Part shown: in pieces, positions 9,510 through 20,461 of the stretch
How the letters are laid out: each line of letters opens with the position of its first letter
How positions within the stretch are numbered: position 1 is the stretch's first letter
NCBI RefSeq assembly: GCF_958298935.1
Contig: NC_084923.1
Coordinates: 21,242,501-21,306,500 of the forward strand
Direction of reading: 5' to 3'
DNA from: Phragmites australis
Taxonomy: Eukaryota; Streptophyta; Magnoliopsida; Poales; Poaceae
DNA: 64,000 nt
Notes under the pieces: model-generated
The model's input: only the letters and a program-made list of their open reading frames with translations
Databases searched by the model: none
What the model was told of the DNA's origin: nothing
Made by a program: the position numbers and the translations under genes

Positions 9510-12500
9510 TGTAACACCCTAATTTTTTCTAATTCTAAAATGTTCTCAATATTTGTTAAAGTTCAAATGAGTTTATATATTTTATTTAAAAAGAGAGAAA
9601 ACCCTATTTTATATGAAAGAAAAAGTAAATGACATAGGATATAAGTGAATATTTTGCATTCATGCTGAATTAGGCAAATAAGATTTTTATTTGATTTTTG
9701 ATGAATTTATTTGAAGAGTTTTTGCTAGGATTTTGAATTTGAATTTGGATTTTGAATTCATAAGAAAAAAAGGAATAAAATCTTTTCTGGTCTGCTTTTC
9801 TCTTTTCGGCCCACTTTCTTCCCGGCTTCGGCCCAGCCGCCACCGGTTTCCCTTCCCTCCTGGGCCATGCCCTGCCTCGGCCCACTCCCGCGCGCCAGTC
9901 GAAGACGCCCTGCCAACGCCGTCTTCACCTGTGCCACCGCCATGTGGGACCCGCCGGTCAGGTCCATCGTCTCCGAGTCAAACTCTGTCGCGCCGCCGAG
10001 TCCGAACAGGAGATCGACGCCGCCTTGGAGTCCTGCAGCGCCCCACGACCCTCCGAGCCGCCTATATATGTGCCCGTCCCCTCCCCGAACTCATCTCATC
10101 CCAAATCCGCCGAGTCCAGAGCCGAGTTTGCAGGTTTCAAGCCCAGCCGCCGCCATTAGCACCGCCGCTCGGCTGCCCTCGCCGCTACGCCGCTCCCATG
10201 CCGATTAGCCCCAGTCTAGCTACCCCCGAGCTACACCGCTGCCCGCAGGAGCTCTAGCCGCCGTTATCTTCGCTGTTTGGTCGCCAGAGCGCCATCCCTG
10301 ACGAAGACCCGAGCCTTCCGCCGCCCCTAGTCGCCGCCAAGCTTCTCCAGTGTCGATCGGCTCTCGGTAAGCCCTCAAACGGGATGCTCTCTCCCTCCTG
10401 ATGCTATTCCACCGCTCGTCGTTGAAGTTTGAGGCCGGCGATGACCTTTTTCCCCCTGCTACGGCGTGTCGCCGTCGTGCCGAGCTCGGCTCCGCCGACA
10501 ACCCCTCCGCCGACCGCCCCCTTTGAGCTTAGCCGTTGGATCTATCCTCATCGGCCCAGATTAGATCTATTCGTACCCCTTCGTTGGCCAGTAGCAGTTC
10601 GCCACGTGTCACCTTTAAACCAGTCAGCATCCCATGCCTCGTCACCCTTCCACGTGTGCGACACCTCGAATGCTTAGCCCATGTGTCATGCCTAGTCAGA
10701 TACAGTCAGCTGCCACGCAGAAAAAAGGTGTTTTCCAGTATAAAAATAAATCTCATAATTCCTGGAAATTGGTAATTTTGCAGTTTAGCCCCTGAACTTT
10801 TCTGAAATAACAAAAAGAGCCCTATCTTTTTATAGTTAGGTCCCTATACTTTTTCATAATTACATTTTGGTCTCTCTATTTTTACAAAAAGGTCCCTGTA
10901 CTTTCTGTTAATTCATTTTAAGTCCTTTTCTTTTTCCAGATTTAACCCTAGACTTGTTTTAGCCCTATCTTTTTCATCGTAACTCCGATTTAAGCGATTC
11001 TTGCGCCGATGGATTCGTTTTTCAGTGCTCTTTCTTTTTAGCCAGTTTTTATCTCGTTGTTCTTTTGTTTTGTGCTCTGTTCTTAGTGTATCTTGTTTGT
11101 TTATTTGCCGGTGATTATGCGATTAGCCGATAACGTCCTGGATCAATTTGAAGAATATCAAGACCAAGAGCAAGAATACACTCAGCAGCAGCAAGGAGAA
11201 GGCAAGTGTCCTTGATCATATTGAACCTACATTTTTTTTAAATGTTTTGTTTTACAAAACTGCATGCAATGTCTGTCAATATGATGGGTAGTCACCTATG
11301 TTAGGGTTTTTCCCTAGATATTCCCTTATCATCCCTTGGAACTTAGATGGTTATGGTTAGGAGTCTTTTATGGGTAGATTGCTTAGCCTTGCCTTTGGGA
11401 TATTGGGAAGTGTCATAATTTTGACTAATGAACATATGCAGTAATGATGGTTAATATGATAATATTTTAGCAACATGGAACCTTAGGTCTTGAGCATAGG
11501 GATATTGGTGATAGTTGTCATGGTTATGACGTTGGTTTAGTGTTTGCTCAAGTAACCTAAGTAAGGACCGGTTCGTGGAGCGACAACCCAAGAAGTAACG
11601 TACCAACCACGAGGCTGGTATGGGTAAGGTGTGACATACTGATTAGAGTCTGTCCAGTGCGTGTTGGGTCAGCACAAAAGGGGGCTTCTGGGTAGGAGCT
11701 TTGCTTGCGTAAAGCCTGGCGGTGAAACCTAGTGGGCAGACATACACTGGATTAGTCTCTGGTTAGTGGAAAGTGTGATACAGTGATTCTTGGTGGCACA
11801 CCACTGGCGTGTGTTAAGTGTCTTGCAAACACGGCAACATGGAATTCACTGACTCGTGGGTAAAGTTGGACAACCTCTGCAGAGTGTAAAACTGTTATAA
11901 CAGTCGTGCTCACGGATATGAGAGACTTGGATCCTCACATGATTAGATGGTGGTTTGGTTTTGGTCTTAGTACAGGGAGTACTAGACGGTTGTGGTATAC
12001 AGGGTGGGAAACCTTGTATGCTAGATGATGGATTATTGGGTTACATTCATTTAAAACTTGTCTAATGCTTTTGAGTCCAAATGTGTTTCCATTACTCGCA
12101 TTTACGCAAATAATAACTTGTGTCAACCTACTCTTGATATAAGCCTGCATGTCATTATTTTCCCACACTTGCTGAGTACATTATGTGCTCACCCTTGCTT
12201 TCTTCTACCAAAAACATATGCTGCTCAGTGGAAGACTTTGAGGATTTCCAAGACGACGACCTGCTGTTCTAGGGAGCGTGTCTTCCAATCGGTGCCTGTG
12301 GAGTTTTGGTCGCCAATGCTTTCGTTCCTCTACCGTCGTTTAGATGATGTCATTTAGGTTAATTTTGAGTTTGCTTAGGTAAAGTCTTTTATTGTAAGAG
12401 GTGAACGTTTAATTGAATAAAGTATTGCTTTTGTTACTTTACCTATGACGTCCTTATGTGTGTTAAACTTCCTGGGCACACATAAGCCGCACTTAGTTTT

Positions 12501-12523
12501 AGCCGTTAAAACCGGGTGTGACA
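9510..12523. mobile_element. Solo LTR (about 3.0 kb, probably Ty3/gypsy) inserted in copia RNase H
   Basis: The ends are TGTAACACCC and GGGTGTGACA, an imperfect inverted pair with the TG...CA termini of LTRs. The flanks CTTAT (9505-9509) and CTCAT (12524-12528) are a 5-bp target duplication with one mismatch. No primer-binding site, polypurine tract or coding region lies inside, so this is a solo LTR left by recombination. A G/C-rich promoter-like part (9800-10700) contains a TATA box at 10063-10069. The same family recurs at 20462-23649. Assignment to gypsy rests on the terminal sequence and length and is inferred. ORFs within it are not genes. Confidence 0.85.
10063..10069 (+). promoter_or_regulatory. 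TATA box of the solo LTR promoter
   Basis: TATATAT lies in a G/C-rich segment of the LTR, in the place expected for the U3 promoter when the LTR is read on the plus strand. The related LTR has a TATAT at 20993-20997 in a similar context. Confidence 0.5.
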
Positions 12524-13720
12524 CTCATATGTTGCTTCTGTGCTAGACGTGGATATTGTAGCATGTTTATGAGCACTAAAGATACAAGATTCGAGCCCAA
12601 ATATACAGCAAACCCTCCTATAGATCTTCTATCATCTGGACATCTTGTCCAGTCTGCATCAGAAAAGGCACTTACCAAAATAGAGGGAGACTTACTAAAT
12701 TTAATCCCCAAGGCTATAGTATAAGCAATATACCGCAAAATTCTTTTAACTGTTGTCCAATTTAAAGATGTCGGTGCATGAAGAAATTGACAAACCTTAT
12801 TGACAGAAAAGACAATATGTGGTCAAGTCAATATTAAATATTGTAATGTATCAACAATACTTCTATATCTTGTTGAGTCTTCACTGCTCAAAGGATCACA
12901 ACCAACAACTGAAAGTTTTTTTGATGTTGGCAGAGGAGTAGTTATAGGCTTACAATGTTTCATTCCAACTCGCTCCAATAGATCAAAAGCATACTTTTCT
13001 TCAGAGACAATAATACCATCTCTGGTCTTCTTCACTTCAATACCAAAAAATAATGTAAATCACCCAAGTCTTTCAAAGCAAGCTCATGATTTAACTCTTG
13101 GAGAAGAGCTTCAATAGCCTTTCTAGAAGAGCTTGCCACAATAATATCATCCACATAGATAAGTAAATATATAACAAGTCCCTCTTTGTTATAAATAAAC
13201 AGTGATGTATATACTTTAGAAGCAACAAAACCAAGTTGTTGTAATTTTGTGCTAAGCCTAGAGTACTATGCTTGAGGTTCCTATTTTAGTTCATATAATG
13301 TTTTATCAAGTTTGCATACGTATTTAGGACAAGAAGAATTTTCATACCCAGGTGGTTATCTCATATAGACTTCCTCCTCCAGAACAACATGAAGGAACAT
13401 GTTCTTAAGTCCAATTGTTGAAGGCACCAATTCCTGGAAATAGCAATGGACAATACAATTTGAATAGTCACAACTTTCGCAACTGGACTAAAAGTATCTT
13501 TATAATCAATACAATATCATTTTTTGAAACATTTTGCTACCAAGCAAGCTTTATACCTATCAATTGACCTGTCAGCTTTTCGTTTTACCTTATAAACCCA
13601 TTCGTAATCTTTAATATTGCTGGCACCTATGGAAGGAACCAAGTGCCAAGTTTATTCTTGATTAGTGCAAGGTACTCTTCATCCATTGCTTGCTTCCACT
13701 TGTGATCTCCCATTGCCTCT
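12524..13720 (-). pseudogene. Copia reverse transcriptase and start of RNase H
   Basis: On the minus strand the region from 13720 gives EEYLALIKNKLGTW, the start of the copia RT domain, followed by broken frames that still show a YVDD-like region near 13150. Then come TRDGIIVSEEKYAFDLLERV and MKHCKPITTPLPTSKKLS (13035-12900). RNase H starts with [20 protein letters not shown] at 12700-12640. At least four frameshifts are needed to follow the protein. The enzyme copies element RNA in cytoplasmic particles. Confidence 0.85.
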
Positions 13721-14329
13721 TGTAAACTCCAGGGTTCCCTTGTAGCATTGAGAAATCTGTAATGTATTGTTCCATCACTGAATGTTTTTGGCTCAAAAAT
13801 ATTATTTTGGGAGTGAGTACTGGTCGTAGAGTACTGACTTCTCCAGGAACAAACCTCAGATCATTAGCAGAATTTACCTCTGATGATACCTGCTCAGGTG
13901 GGGAATTATCTAAACCTATGGTGTCTGATGGCACAAAGTCCTGAGGTGAGGTAGATGGACCAAGTAAAGTAGGGTCCTGAGGCAAGGCCATTAATGCTGG
14001 CAGCGTGCCAATATGTACCCCAAACACTAGCCTGGGACGCCCGTGGGAGACAGTAGGGTCAGTAAACGCATGGAGATGGCAATCCCGAGATAGAGATGAC
14101 CCGTGCGCAGGCGCAGTAGACACACTACGATTGTTATCCCGAGACGAGGATAGAGGAAGATCCTCCCCAAGCCCCTTGTTGGAATTGTCTGCATCCACAG
14201 CCACTCCAGGGGACATAAAATCACTGATTCCAGCCAGATTTTTGCCCTGTTCATCAACCTGTTCACCGCCCTATGCTGCAGAGTACTAAACAACCTCATT
14301 AGCCATGTTAGCATCTACTGTCATATCCC

Positions 14330-15645
14330 CAATTCAGTCATAGTTGAGCAAAGTAGGATGAAGGAGGAGAATTTCATATCTGATTTGGGCTCCGGCATTT
14401 GGATGAAGGTGGGTAAAAGGAAACACAGTCATCAAAGACCACATCTCTAGAAATATAGACACGACCCATTGTGATATCAAGACACTTATAACCTTTGTGG
14501 AGATTTCTATAACCAAGAAAGGCACAACAGGTAGAGCGAAATTGGAGTTTTCTTGTGTTATAAGGTCGGAGATTTGGCCAACAAGCACACCTAAACACTC
14601 GAAGAAGGGAATAGTCAGGTTTTTGATTGAACAAACATTCCATGGGTGACTCAAAACTAATGACTTTGGATGGCAGCTGATTAATTTAGTAGACCGTTGA
14701 AAGGAAGGCTTCATCCCAAAATTTTAATGGCATGGTAGCATGGCAAGAAGAGCTAGACCAACCTCAACAATGTGATGATGTTTCTATTTAATAGAACCAT
14801 TATGTTGATGGGCATGAGGACATAAAACATGGTGAGAAACTCCTATGGTTTTGAAGAAGGAATTCAATTTCTGGTAACCTTCCCTAGTCAATCTGCATTG
14901 TCATAATTTTCCTACTGAAAAGATGTTCAACATGTTGTTGGAACTCATGAAATCTACTGAAGACCACAGATTTGTTTTTTCAAAAGATAGGTACAAGTAA
15001 ACTTACTATGATCATTGATAAAGCTTACATAATATTTATTCCTTCCAACCGAGGTAGGTGCAGAACCCCACACATCAGAGAAAACTAGCTCTAAAAGAAA
15101 CCTAGACACACTAGTTGACTTAGGATAGGGGATTTGATGACTCTCAGTTTATTAAGAAGTATCACAGACTGACTCTCTACTATTTTCCTGAGAACAAGGG
15201 AGATTACTACTGTTGATAACCTTCTGAACTGACTGAAGAAGGGTGACCTAAGCTGTTGTGCCATCGTTCAGATGAAACTTTGACAACACTAAGGACTTCT
15301 TGAAGATGAACGCTTCTCCAGGGATGGAAGAGGATAAAGACCACCCTTACATCTGCCTCGAAGAAGAGTTTTCTTCATTGCTTGATCCTTCATCAAAAAT
15401 AAATCGAGATAAAACTCAAGATAAGCATTGTTATCAGCAGTAAGACGATGAACAGAGACAAGCCTTTTTTTGGCATTAGGAACATGAAGAATTTTGTTAA
15501 GATGAATAGGAATAGGACGAACTGGGGTATGAACAATAAAACAACCAACATAATTTATAGTCATACCTACACCATTACTAGAATGAACTTGATCTTAACC
15601 ATTGTACTTCTCATGAGTAGTCAACTTATCTAGTTCTCCAGTAAT
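14330..15645 (-). pseudogene. Copia protease remnant, GAG-pre-integrase and integrase
   Basis: Minus-strand frames show the region after protease (TINYVGCFIVHTPVRPIPIH, LNKILHVPNAKKRLVSVHRL), then a GAG_pre-integrase-like stretch (HNSLGHPSSVSS type, about 15260). Integrase remnants follow: GSAPTSVGRNKYYVSFINDH near 15050 and, at the C-terminal side, FRCACWPNLRPYNTRKLQFR and CCAFLGYRNLHKGYKCLDI near 14600-14480. Many stops and shifts are present. Between 14330 and 13720 lies the linker to reverse transcriptase, also broken. Confidence 0.8.
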
Positions 15646-15649
15646 ATGA

Positions 15650-16553
15650 TCAGTTGCACTTGTATGCGTGTACTAATTTGTGTCTATACCATACAAAGTA
15701 ACAGTTGTGTGTGTGTTATTTTCTTCACCTGTAAAATTTGTATCAAACCTCTTCCAACAATGGTGTATTGTGTGTCCAACTTTGATACAGAGCTGGCACA
15801 CTGGTTTTCGGTGTGCTACTATTGTTGTTGTATCCTTAGCCACTTCATCCTCCACCATGACTACCATCACCATGACCCTGATGCCCTCGGCCAAGGGAAG
15901 AGTTCCTGCCACCGCATGACACACTATTGACATTCATCTGATATTGCAAGCTCTGGGCTTCCAACCGAGCTTTAGCAGATAGATGCTGGGCATATATATC
16001 GCTGAGGCTGATAGCATAAACTCTAGCACTCACCGCTTCAATGAGTGGGTTGTACTCAACATCAAGCCTTGTAAGAATATATGACACTAGATCATCTTCA
16101 TCAAGCTGCTTGCCAGTGGCTACCATCTCATCTGCAAAAATTATGCAATTGTCATCATGTCTCCATTGCACGTACTTGTTAATTTGGAGCATAGATGGAT
16201 AACCCTCGAACGAGATGAGAAGCGAACATCTCATGTATTGTTGTCTAGACCTCGGCAGCACTTGTAAAAGTTGCCACTTGAGTGAGTACTTCCCTGGAAA
16301 GCGATGCAAGCACCTAACTTAGAACTTGCTGATCTTGTGCGATCCAACCTACATAAGTTGGATTGGCGATGACCTCTGTTGTCTTGTCGTCCCTTGTGAT
16401 CTCCATTGTTGCAGACGGCATCTGGATGGTTCCTTCCAGGTAGCCAGTCAATTGAGCACCTCTAATAGCTGGCAATACTTGAGCTCTCTAGAGGATGAAG
16501 TTGTCACAACCTAGCTTCTCCGTAACTAGAAGCCCGAGCGAAGAGGTGGAGCC
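15650..16553 (-). pseudogene. Copia gag with CCHC zinc knuckle
   Basis: The gag frame begins at about 16553 (ATGGCTCCACC on the minus strand) and carries the typical early block with DNFIL and VLPAIRGAQLTGYL. A long open part follows (16309-15845) with YVQWRHDDNCIIFADEMVAT and LDVEYNPLIEAVSARVYAIS. The CCHC knuckle CQLCIKVGHTIHHC is at about 15790-15750. Gag forms the particle that packages element RNA. An early frameshift near 16500 and another near 16310 break it. Confidence 0.85.
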
Positions 16554-16604
16554 ATGGCAGGCGTGGAGGAAGAAGACCTCAACATGGACGTATTGGAGGA
16601 GATA

Positions 16605-16617
16605 GGCCATGATGCCA
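16605..16617 (-). other. Degenerate tRNA-Met primer-binding site of the copia element
   Basis: The minus strand reads TGGCATCATGGCC directly after the 5' LTR; the usual copia primer site is TGGTATCAGAGCC, so ten of thirteen bases agree. It fixes the inner end of the LTR at 16618. Confidence 0.65.
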
Positions 16618-16852
16618 TGAGAGTTTATGTGAAGCATATATATCCTCTAGGGCCACATCTGCATGTTAATATAGGCTAGAAAAAGCCCCAAGGTGTGGTA
16701 GTACAAGATATGAGTTCGGTTGGTTTAAACAAGAGTTGTAATCTATCTCCAAGAGGATACAAAGTTTAAACATAGCAATACATCTCTATCCATGCTAATA
16801 GACCAAACCAAAATCAATTATACTGACCGTATACATCTCAATTTCTCTAACA
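16618..16852 (-). repeat. Copia 5' LTR (235 bp)
   Basis: On the minus strand it starts TGTTAGAG at 16852 and ends CTCTCA at 16618, next to the primer-binding site. Its first 34 bp recur at 9145-9178. The outer flank 16853-16857 (AGCTT) is the expected target duplication, whose partner is out of view. Confidence 0.85.
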
Positions 16853-16879
16853 AGCTTAGGTATGGATTTATGGCTATAC

Positions 16880-19275
16880 ATTCTAGATATCTTTTCTGTA
16901 ATCTTCTTATAGGAATTTTCAACAACAAAAAAAAGGTAATGCATGATGTTGAAAAGACACAACAAGATCTTACACAAATTTGCATGAATTTGCCTAGAGA
17001 ATTACATTATCTTCTACACAGTTCCTTCCCAGCTCAAAACCATGCAACAAAGAAGGAAAAGTGAAGAAAAGCATGATGAAAATATTGAGGAGCCTATAAA
17101 TGATTTAGACGACTTTGATTCTGAAGAAGAAGATGATGTTGATCAACCTAATGAATGAGACAATAAACAAGAGAGAATAGGTGGTGGCAAAAAGGAAAAG
17201 TGAGAAAATGAAGTATAGAAATGCAAAGCAAGGATGGTTGTGAAGCTAATTGATACTAGGTGGCACATGATTTATTTCATACCTGAGTACAATCATCCAC
17301 TCATTACCAAGCCTTTGCTAGCAAAGTGGCTCAGATCACATAAAAGGATGCCTAAAAAGACAAAGCCTACATCACTATGCTACATGGATGTCACATAAGC
17401 ACATGTAGCATTATGAAGTTAATGGCTAAGTTCTATGGCTCCGTGGAACCAGTACCATATGAAGGCAAATATTTGAGTAACTTCCGCTCCATATTCCGTA
17501 CAACTAAAAAGTATAAACACATGCAAGAAATGCTAGACTAGTTTGAAGTATTGAAAGTACAAGATGATCATGATTTCTTCTACAATTTAGTTGGATGTTG
17601 ATTATAAGATTTAAAACCTATTCTGTGTAGATGGTGTAGCAAGAAAGGCATATAAAGCATATTGTGACTATGTTTTATTTTGTACAATGTACATGATTAA
17701 TATGTATGACATGCCCTTTGCCCTCTTCATTGGAATAAATAGACAGGGTCAGTCATTCCAGCTAGGTTGTGCATTCCTAAGGGATGAAAATACATATATT
17801 TTTGTGTGGCTTTTCAAGGCATTCCTAGAAGTAATGACAGGCAAGGCTCTTCTGAATATAATAACAGATCAAGATTGGGCTATGAAGTGTGCATTTGAGC
17901 TTATCTTCTCCAATACAAATCATCAAAACTATCGGTGGCACATAATGGATAAATCTTCTAGAACAATTGGTCCATACATTTCAGGTAATGAAGAATTGAA
18001 GGACGAGCTCAGGGATTGTATTAACTATAGTGTAACGCCTAAAGAATTTGAGGAAAAATAGGAGGATATGATTAATAAGCATGGTCTGAAAGACAACCAG
18101 CATTTGTATAATATTACGAGGAGTTTTGTTCATGCATACTATATCCACTGTTTCTATCATTTCCTCTAATCAACTCAGAGAAGTGAAGGATTTAATGCAT
18201 TGGTAAAGATATATGTGAACCCAAACTTATCCATCCTGTTGTTTGTAAAATAGTATGAGAAAATTCAACAAAAATTGCCTTGTTTCTTAGGATGCAATAC
18301 TTTAATACTGATGATAATGAGTAGAACACATGGTCAAAGTATCCTACTGAGAAATATGATTCAAGTGTGGACACTAAAGGTATATTATACATATTCTCAA
18401 AAGAATTTGAGGAGACTGCAAACTATGATGTGCAACATAAAGGGCCCTACCAATATAGGCTAGTACCTAATGGCAAATTTGTTGAAGACTATAGGACTAT
18501 ATCATACCTTGTGACAACAATTGAAGAAGAACAAGTTACTATTGTGAGTGTAGGACGTTGATAGGGATGGGACAATTTGCTACCATGACATGAAGATTTC
18601 ATCAGATTCGGTGTCAAGACCCTATCTGAGCAATATTTATTGAAAAAGTGGACATAACAAGTAATTCCTATTGACAGAGATGCTGGTGAAAATATGTTTG
18701 CTTGTATTGGGACTAGTGGTATGTCTTTGCAAAACCACAAGACCATGAGATTCAGCAACCTTGCTTCCACACTTGCAAATTTTTCTCATGAAAGTTCGAA
18801 TTTAAATTATGCTCATGATATTGTTACTAAGGACATTGAAATAATGCGATCTAAACTTGAAGATCTAAAGAAGTGGAAGAGGAAGAGAAAGAGAAAGAAG
18901 AAGACGACGTATGAGACAACAACTACTAACCATAGCAATGACCTTGGAATACCTACTGTTAAATGTATCTATGCCTCCATCTAATGCAATTTTGACCACT
19001 GCAAGTCCTACTCCTAGCCTTGCAGCTACTTTGTCTAGTCCTAATACAACTGTGACTGCTACTATGAATCTACAAGATGCTTCTATGCCTGGTATCTAAA
19101 AAATAGTAGGGAATCTGCAAAAATGAGGAACTAACGGGTGCAAGAAGTCAAAAAGAAGCTATCTAACAGATGTGCAACCAAAGAGAAAGAATAAATTGAG
19201 CATTTGTCACTCGAAGAATCACAATGTTGCAAAATGTCCCGATAAAATAGCAAAAAGAGGTCCAAGCAAGTAGAT
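16880..19275 (+). pseudogene. FAR1/FRS-like (MULE-derived) protein gene, decayed
   Basis: Frames on the plus strand follow the FAR1-related layout. A FAR1 DNA-binding-like part has ARMVVKLIDTRWHMIYFIPE and YNHPLITKPLLAKWLRSHKR at 17230-17345. A MULE-transposase-like part, open at 17687-18061, has NMYDMPFALFIGINRQGQSF and ITDQDWAMKCAFELIF. A SWIM-like region at 18370-18650 contains DGTICYHDM and EQYLLKKWT. A basic KRKRKKK stretch and a zinc-knuckle-like end (ICHSKNHNVAKCPDK, 19198-19242) close it. Stops and frameshifts interrupt it every few hundred bases. FAR1/FRS proteins are nuclear transcription regulators derived from Mutator-like transposases; this copy could be a dead host paralogue or a dead MULE, and no terminal repeats were found to decide. 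Confidence 0.8.
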
Positions 19276-20461
19276 TCAGCTACTCACGTGATAAAAATGA
19301 AAAAGAAATATATTGTAAAAATAGTAGGATGTTAATTTAAGTTGATGACAGGGAAGAAAAAAAGTAGTAGCAATAGCTTGTTTGCCAATGTTGTATGCAT
19401 TAAAGTTTGTTTCAGATTTGTATATGACATTTTCTTTCCAAATTTAAGTTGTACACACTAAAAGGTTGGTTTGGTTGAAAATTACATATCCCTAATTGTT
19501 CTCTTAAAGTTTATGTTAATCTGCTTTGTGCAAACTAATAATTAGCCTGTTAGGATATCACAAAAAAAACTCTTTTGATGCCAAAAAATTGCTTATCATC
19601 AAGGTTAAATGTTACTTGTGCTACTACACAAGAATTCTTATAGATGTAATGGATTCGCTTTGTTCAAAGTTAAAATATTCAAGAAAAAAGTTATTGTTCA
19701 GCAGGTATGTGAAATCATGAATGCTGAAAATTTGGATTTAGTTTGAAATTGGCAAAAGCAAAGTGTTTAGCATATTAAAAATTGTTATTGTGCGGATTGA
19801 CGTGAGTCAAGTTTGGAAAACTTATATTCAGAATTGGTTGTTGGTTTTTTTCACGTAGGTATTCCCTGAGGGTGAACGTGGTCAGTGACAAGGACCGAGA
19901 GTATGTTCAAGGAGAAATTGAGGTCAAGGTGGTCAGGAGGTCATACAGGACGTTTGAGCTATAAAACGATGCACGTTAAGATGGATTGTACCATGAGACA
20001 TACACAGAAGTTGTACAGTCTATGGTGTGGAGAAGTTCATCATGAGGTGTGCGATAAGGTACGTTGTGGGAAGCGGGACGTATGCCAGGTCATGACAGGC
20101 GTGGGGCTAGAAGCATGTACATGTGCATGCATGTACGTGAGGTATCGGGATCCCCTAGCTTCACATGGAGTGAACTCACAGTGACTTCACTTCGCTATGA
20201 GCCGTTGGATCGTGAATGGATGGATGAGATTTACTGCTACAACATCCAGTGAATAGTAACACCACCACAATATTTTATAAACAATACCCATGCTATGGTG
20301 TTCGACGTCATGGGTATTGTATCTCCCCTTGTGTTTTACTGTGTGCCCCTAACTTGGAATCAGGGGATCCGGATCCATATGTGAGGTGGTTGTACTATTT
20401 GATTGTGAGGCTACCGAATAAATAAAGTCTCATGCACGTCGACCAAAGCAATGATGGCCTT
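19276..20461. other. Intergenic stretch with one small perfect hairpin
   Basis: No gene was recognised. The only structure seen is a 12-bp perfect inverted repeat (ACAATACCCATG at 20281-20292 and its complement at 20309-20320) with a 16-bp loop. Short ORFs here have no family features. Confidence 0.4.

Larger units (their letters stand above)
9145..16852 (-). mobile_element. Ty1/copia LTR retrotransposon, with nested insertions
   Basis: The minus-strand 5' LTR (16618-16852) begins TGTTAGAGAAATTGAG. The same sequence recurs at 9178 as the start of the 3' LTR, directly after a polypurine tract (TTGAGGGGGAG, 9179-9189). Gag, a CCHC knuckle, protease/integrase, reverse transcriptase and RNase H follow in the copia order. 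The 3' LTR is cut after 34 bp by the CACTA element at 9144, and the RNase H region is split by the insertion at 9510-12523. Many frameshifts and stops show it is dead. Confidence 0.9.

Noticed and set aside
9670..10775. Several G/C-rich ORFs on both strands
   Set aside because: They fall inside the solo LTR promoter region and have the skewed composition expected of high-GC DNA without a conserved domain.
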